Assembly: GCA_900318265.1 (NCBI GenBank)
Contig: ONKA01000011.1
Coordinates: 1 to 64,000 of the forward strand
Direction of reading: 5' to 3'
Length of the DNA stretch: 64,000 nucleotides
Source: an uncultured Bacteroidales bacterium
GTDB taxonomy: Bacteria > Bacteroidota > Bacteroidia > Bacteroidales > F082
Under the pieces are notes generated by a model. That model was not told the origin of the DNA. It was given only the letters and a program-made list of their open reading frames with translations, and searched no databases. Positions within the stretch are counted from its first letter, which is position 1. Every line of letters begins with the position of its first letter. Shown one piece after another: positions 60,350 to 64,000 of the stretch. A program made the position numbers and the translations under genes.

Positions 60350-60766
60350 ATGCTTGTAGAAAGAACTTTTTCTGTTGTAAAGAATCCAACGGGTGACCGA
60401 GGAGTGTGTGCCTTTTGTCCAATAAATGAGGTATGTTTGAAATTTGTAGATAGGCAAAGTGGGGAGGTAATCGCTGAACAAGTTGATGGTTTTTCAAGGC
60501 AGTCTTTGGATTATCGTTCCATAAATTTTGTCAAAATAACTTCTGAACAAGCGTCTATTTGTCGAAAAGCGTTTCCGAATTATATGATTAAAGAAACTAC
60601 TCCAAAAGAAATCCACCGAATTGTAGGAAAGGGGGGCAATACAATTGTGGAATCTGAAAGTTGGTTTGGAATGATTGGGCAATACATTCTCGTTACAATT
60701 GTTGCAGTGCTAATAATAGCACTTATTGGACTGATATTTAGTGGTATTGGAAGTTTATTCAATTGA
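60350..60766 (+). CDS. Tail-anchored protein of unknown function
   Basis: 138 aa: a soluble front with two or three cysteines (GVCAFCPINEVCL, ICRKAF) and a C-terminal membrane helix (YILVTIVAVLIIALIGLIFS). Cys-x-x-Cys might bind metal. No family is recognised. It begins 11 bp after the lipoprotein and ends within the following gene. Confidence 0.6.
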   Translation: MLVERTFSVVKNPTGDRGVCAFCPINEVCLKFVDRQSGEVIAEQVDGFSRQSLDYRSINFVKITSEQASICRKAFPNYMIKETTPKEIHRIVGKGGNTIVESESWFGMIGQYILVTIVAVLIIALIGLIFSGIGSLFN

Positions 60767-60771
60767 GAATT

Positions 60772-60981
60772 ATGGTGGCTTTAATAATACTAATTGTGTT
60801 ACTTGTCCTCATATTCTATGTTGGTAGTGACAAAGCGAAGGAAAAAGGCCATGATTGGTTGGTTGTTCCAATACTTTTGTTTTGCTTTCTTGCAGTATTG
60901 ATATTTGGCGTAAAATCATGTGTGAAGAATTCAAATCATCCTCCAAGATACGATTATTACGATGATAGAACACCAAGGTAG
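60772..60981 (+). CDS. Small two-helix membrane protein
   Basis: 69 aa with two hydrophobic segments (ALIILIVLLVLIFYVG and VVPILLFCFLAVLIFGV) and a charged tail (PPRYDYYDDRTPR). A TTG at 60763, overlapping the previous stop codon, is an alternative start. The function is unknown; the gene looks like a partner of the previous one. Confidence 0.55.
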   Translation: MVALIILIVLLVLIFYVGSDKAKEKGHDWLVVPILLFCFLAVLIFGVKSCVKNSNHPPRYDYYDDRTPR

Positions 60982-60987
60982 AACTAC

Positions 60988-61056
60988 TTAATCGTATAAC
61001 TCCACAAACTCATACGTATTCCCCATAGCATCAAGGAATTTTATAAAATCCTCCTC
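60988..61056 (-). pseudogene. Displaced 3' end of a prdX-like gene
   Basis: On the minus strand, 22 codons ending in TAA encode EEDFIKFLDAMGNTYEFVEL plus YD, nearly the same as the end of the intact gene at 62144-62668 (EDFIKFLEAMGNSYEFVELYD), with mostly synonymous base changes. The rhuM stop abuts it. This looks like a remnant left by insertion beside the prdX 3' end. Confidence 0.82.
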
Positions 61057-61063
61057 GAAGAAG

Positions 61064-62104
61064 CTATTCTTTTCCTTTTACCTGGCTCTCGATGAGCTTC
61101 TGCTCACGCTCAAATTGCTCGATAAAATGTATTTCTACGGGCGTCAACTCATTCTTTGTCCGTTCCTTGAACTTGTCGTATTCGGCGTCAGCCTTGGCCT
61201 TTGCCAGTTGCGCTGTAACACGTCCTGCATGTGATAAAATGTCTTTTCTGGAAATGCGTAGGAAGTCATCCAGAATAGCTATCCAGTCTTTCATGTACAT
61301 TGGCCGGTGTTCCTCGGCCTGCAGTTCGGCAAAGTCAAGATAAAGACTTACAATGCGGTTGAGAGTGGCGATTTCTTCTTGGGAGAGATAGTTCTTTGCC
61401 ACTTCTGCATCTGTCTTCTTTGGTAGGGCACCTGTCCAAGAAGTCAATCCCATGAAATCTTTTTGGGCATCGGCGCGGTCAAAGATGATTTCCGCTGCCG
61501 TATGTCCATGTACCGCATAATGCATCTTGTTCTGTACCGTCTTGAAAAACTCCTGTGTCATCTCAACTCGTGGGTCGTAGTCGATGCTAAGGGCATAGAT
61601 TTCAAGCACCTTCCGATAAAAAACCTTTTCGGATGAGCGTATATCGCGGATACGAGCCAAAAGTTCATCGAAGTAATTGCCTCCTCCAGCCTGTTTCAGC
61701 AGGTCGTCATTCATCGCAAATCCCTTCACAAGGTATTCTTTCAGCACGCCAGTGGCCCACATGCGAAATTGGACACCGCGATAGGAATGTACACGATACC
61801 CGACGCTGATAATCATGTCAAGGTTGTAGTATTCAACCATGTGCGTCTGCCATTTTCCGTCAATGGCTCCGTGTTGAGTGGTTGTTGCAAAATATGCAAC
61901 AACCACTTCTTTATTCAATTCACCTTCTTCAAAAACGTTCTTGATATGTCTTGAGATGGTGGACTTGTTGCGTTGGAAAAGCTCTGCCATCTGGTCAAGG
62001 TTGAGCCAAACCGTCTCTCCCTGCAAATGCACCTCTATTCGTGACACCCCGTCAGGAGTCTGATAGAGTAGAATCTGCCCTAAGTTTTCTTGATTTGCAT
62101 TCAT
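61064..62104 (-). CDS. RhuM-family protein 2
   Basis: 346 aa. Same layout as the copy at 36613-37599: VWLNLDQMAELFQRNKSTIS, YNLDMIISVGYRVHS, FRMWATGVLKEYLVKGFAMN, and RIRDIRSSEKVFYRKVLEIY. The N-terminal helix-turn-helix-like part differs more than the middle. The gene is bracketed by the intact prdX and a duplicated prdX tail, which suggests arrival as a small mobile cassette. A -7 box is at 62121-62128. Confidence 0.9.
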   Translation of the reverse strand: MNANQENLGQILLYQTPDGVSRIEVHLQGETVWLNLDQMAELFQRNKSTISRHIKNVFEEGELNKEVVVAYFATTTQHGAIDGKWQTHMVEYYNLDMIISVGYRVHSYRGVQFRMWATGVLKEYLVKGFAMNDDLLKQAGGGNYFDELLARIRDIRSSEKVFYRKVLEIYALSIDYDPRVEMTQEFFKTVQNKMHYAVHGHTAAEIIFDRADAQKDFMGLTSWTGALPKKTDAEVAKNYLSQEEIATLNRIVSLYLDFAELQAEEHRPMYMKDWIAILDDFLRISRKDILSHAGRVTAQLAKAKADAEYDKFKERTKNELTPVEIHFIEQFEREQKLIESQVKGKE

Positions 62105-62120
62105 GGTGTACTTTTGAGGG

Positions 62121-62128
62121 CAAAAATA
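62121..62128 (-). promoter_or_regulatory. -7 box (TATTTTTG) for rhuM-2
   Basis: Minus-strand TATTTTTG 17 bp before the ATG at 62104. Confidence 0.55.
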
Positions 62129-62143
62129 GCAAAAAAAGATTCA

Positions 62144-62668
62144 TTAATCATACAGCTCCACAAACTCATAACTATTCCCCATCGCCTCCAAAAACTTGAT
62201 AAAGTCCTCCTGGCTAATGATAATCGTCCCCGTGTTGTCATTGGGATGGAAGCTCAGGCGAGGGGCATTCAAAAGGTTCTTGTCGATGAAGAGATGCACC
62301 TCGTGGTTCGCGTCGTTGATGAGGCCGAAGGGGGAGACGCTGCCCGGTTTCAAGCCGAGGTATTTCTCCATCCTCGCCTCCGAGGCGAAGGTCAGCTTGC
62401 CTTGGTGCAGGCGTTGCTCCAAGTCGTGGATGTCCATCTGGTGCATGCACTCGAAGATGACGAGGTAGTGTTTGTTGCCCTTGTGGTTCCTGAAAAATAG
62501 GTTCTTGCAGTGCGTCGCTTCAAATTTGCCCCAGTAGGCCAACGACTCCTCGATGGAACCCAACGGCGGGTGAAACTTGATGTCAAAGTCGATGCCGAGG
62601 CCAAGCAGGGTATCCACTACCTTCTGCTGCCGTTCACTTAAGGGTTGGTTTATCTCTGATGGTTTCAT
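62144..62668 (-). CDS. prdX: Prolyl-tRNA editing-type (Ybak/ProX-like) protein
   Basis: 174 aa. The YbaK/aaRS-associated fold is visible: LGIDFDIKFHPPLGSIEES, KNLFFRNHKGNKHYLVIF and SVSPFGLINDANHEVHLFID, ending FIKFLEAMGNSYEFVELYD. Relatives hydrolyse Ala- or Cys-tRNA(Pro). The start at 62668 lies only 5 bp from the 152-bp dispersed element, which thus supplies its whole leader. The upstream frame to 62782 is inside that element. Confidence 0.88.
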   Translation of the reverse strand: MKPSEINQPLSERQQKVVDTLLGLGIDFDIKFHPPLGSIEESLAYWGKFEATHCKNLFFRNHKGNKHYLVIFECMHQMDIHDLEQRLHQGKLTFASEARMEKYLGLKPGSVSPFGLINDANHEVHLFIDKNLLNAPRLSFHPNDNTGTIIISQEDFIKFLEAMGNSYEFVELYD

Positions 62669-62672
62669 TTTC

Positions 62673-62824
62673 TTGTTTTTAATCACAAAACTTTCAAAAC
62701 TTGACAAAACTTTTTTGCTTGGTTGTGGAAAGCGGCCAACCGGCCCGCTTTCCGGCGGCGACGCGGTTGCGCAGCCGCCCACACCAGATGATGGTTTTGT
62801 ATGTTTTGTCGGTTTTGTGACATA
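62673..62824. repeat. 152-bp dispersed element, copy 2
   Basis: Same length as 54707-54858 and aligned without gaps. It fills the whole gap between uvrA's stop codon and prdX's start codon. Confidence 0.9.
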
Positions 62825-62825
62825 A

Positions 62826-64000
62826 TTACAACTTGCTTTTCAACGCTTTCCCTGTATATGATGCCTTGCACTTCACCAAGTCCTCTGGCGTGCCTTCAAA
62901 GACGATTTCGCCGCCTCTGTTGCCGCTTTCGGGACCCAGGTCGATGACCCAGTCTGCCGACTTGATGACATCCATGTTGTGCTCGATGATAATGACGCTG
63001 TGGCCGTTGGCAATCAAGGCGTTGAACGATTCCAACAACTTATTCACATCGTGGAAATGCAGGCCCGTGGTCGGCTCGTCGAAGATGAAGAGCGTGGGCT
63101 TCTCCACCTGACCCTTGATGAGGAAATAGGCCAGCTTCACGCGCTGCGCCTCGCCGCCTGAGAGCGAACTCGACGACTGCCCGAGCTTCAGATAGCCCAA
63201 ACCGACCTCCTGCAAAGGCTTCAGGCGGTTGACGATGCGCCCGACAATGGGGGTCAGTCGCTCCGACGAGTGCTCGAAGAAGTCGATGGCCTCCTCGATG
63301 CTCATGTTGAGGATGTCGGAGATGTGCTTGCCGTCGTATTTGATCTCCAATACCTCTTCCTTGAAGCGCGTGCCGTGGCAGGCCTCGCAAGGCAGGTAGA
63401 CATCGGCCATGAACTGCATCTCGATCTTTTGCACGCCCTCGCCCTCACATTCCTCGCAGCGGCCGCCTGGCACGTTGAACGAGAAGAAGGCAGGCTTGAT
63501 GCCACGCAGTTTGGCCAGTTTTTGCTCCGAGAACAGCGTCCGAATCTCGTCGTAGGCCTTCAGGTAAGTGGCCGGATTGGAGCGCGATGACTTGCCGATT
63601 GGGTTCTGGTCGATGAACTCGACGGCTTGGATGAGGCGCAGGTCGCCTTCCAAGGCACCGTAACTACCGCATTTCTCGGCGTTCTCGCCCAGCTGCCGCT
63701 TCATGGCGGGGTAGAGCACATCCTTCACCAAGGTCGACTTGCCCGAGCCGCTCACGCCCGTGATGACGGTCATCATGTTGAGCGGGAAGCGCACGGTGAG
63801 GTTCTTTAGGTTGTTCTGCGTCGCGCCTTTAATGACGATGGCGTTGGCGCTCTTGCGTCGGCGGGTGGGTACGGGGATGCTCATCTTGCCCGTGAGGTAT
63901 TGCGTGGTGAGGCTCTTCTCGCAATGAACGAGGTCCTTGATTTCGCCCTCAAACACGACTTCGCCACCAAAGGCACCCGCCATTGGTCCGATGTCGATGA
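62826..64000 (-). CDS. uvrA: Excinuclease ABC subunit A, C-terminal part
   Basis: 391 codons before the right edge; the frame continues upstream of the edge (IDIGP before MAGAFGG), so this is the end of a ~940-aa protein. Visible: second Walker A ([18 protein letters not shown]), zinc-finger cysteines in [14 protein letters not shown] and CEACHG, ABC signature [15 protein letters not shown] and Walker [18 protein letters not shown]. It finds bulky DNA lesions with UvrB. Edge: truncated by the window. Confidence 0.95.
   Translation of the reverse strand, partial: IDIGPMAGAFGGEVVFEGEIKDLVHCEKSLTTQYLTGKMSIPVPTRRRKSANAIVIKGATQNNLKNLTVRFPLNMMTVITGVSGSGKSTLVKDVLYPAMKRQLGENAEKCGSYGALEGDLRLIQAVEFIDQNPIGKSSRSNPATYLKAYDEIRTLFSEQKLAKLRGIKPAFFSFNVPGGRCEECEGEGVQKIEMQFMADVYLPCEACHGTRFKEEVLEIKYDGKHISDILNMSIEEAIDFFEHSSERLTPIVGRIVNRLKPLQEVGLGYLKLGQSSSSLSGGEAQRVKLAYFLIKGQVEKPTLFIFDEPTTGLHFHDVNKLLESFNALIANGHSVIIIEHNMDVIKSADWVIDLGPESGNRGGEIVFEGTPEDLVKCKASYTGKALKSKL

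Overview
The window is a stretch of chromosome from a member of the order Bacteroidales (phylum Bacteroidota). Five signs point there: many promoters with the -7 box TAnnTTTG just upstream of genes, a short primary sigma factor (288 aa, no region 1.1), five secreted proteins ending in a type IX secretion (T9SS) sorting domain, many Bacteroidota-type lipoproteins, and families such as DUF4421-like, DUF2279 and YwqK/MORN. T9SS cargo together with alpha-L-fucosidase and a galactose operon suggests an uncultured gut or rumen Bacteroidales rather than Bacteroides itself; that is inference. Base composition is balanced except in two visibly AT-rich accessory blocks.

Layout. 0-9 kb: TfoX-N and GNAT proteins on divergent promoters, two T9SS cargo proteins, an ECF sigma/anti-sigma/lipoprotein operon, a BspA-like LRR protein, DUF362 plus flavin-reductase lipoproteins, and an EamA transporter. 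9-22 kb: a hemerythrin/LuxR-regulator pair, PfkB kinase, recR, MORN protein, TPR lipoprotein, DUF2279, phosphohexomutase, mltG, degP/htrA, rpoD and sodB. 22-30.6 kb: a repeat-rich T9SS surface protein, outer-membrane and tandem-repeat proteins, a metallophosphoesterase, a DUF4421-like barrel and prolyl oligopeptidase. 30.8-37.6 kb is an AT-rich island: a type II restriction-modification pair on one strand and, divergently, a tight four-gene operon (NA37 nucleoid-associated protein, multi-pass membrane protein, second NA37 protein, RhuM). 37.6-53.3 kb: topoisomerase IV subunit B, flippase, PQQ-type lipoprotein, hydrolase-LysM fusion, and a galactose operon (galK, T9SS protein, sugar nucleotidyltransferase, galM, sugar transporter) divergent from a GH29 fucosidase. 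53.4-62.1 kb is a second accessory zone: UDG-like protein, Sir2, a three-gene operon joining an A1S_2505/macro-like protein to two radical SAM enzymes, a BRO-type protein, small membrane or lipoprotein genes and a second RhuM. The right edge has the Ybak/ProX-like editing protein and the C-terminal two-fifths of uvrA.

The strongest candidates for something undescribed are the macro-like/radical-SAM/radical-SAM operon (54950-58548) and the NA37-membrane-NA37-RhuM operon (33427-37599). The window is also rich in small dispersed DNA elements: a 152-bp repeat placed just before the start codons of two unrelated genes, a REP-like palindrome inserted in frame in parE, a RhuM gene inserted beside a duplicated 3' end of the prdX gene, and several long imperfect palindromes. 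No tRNA, rRNA, CRISPR array, transposase or integrase gene was seen.
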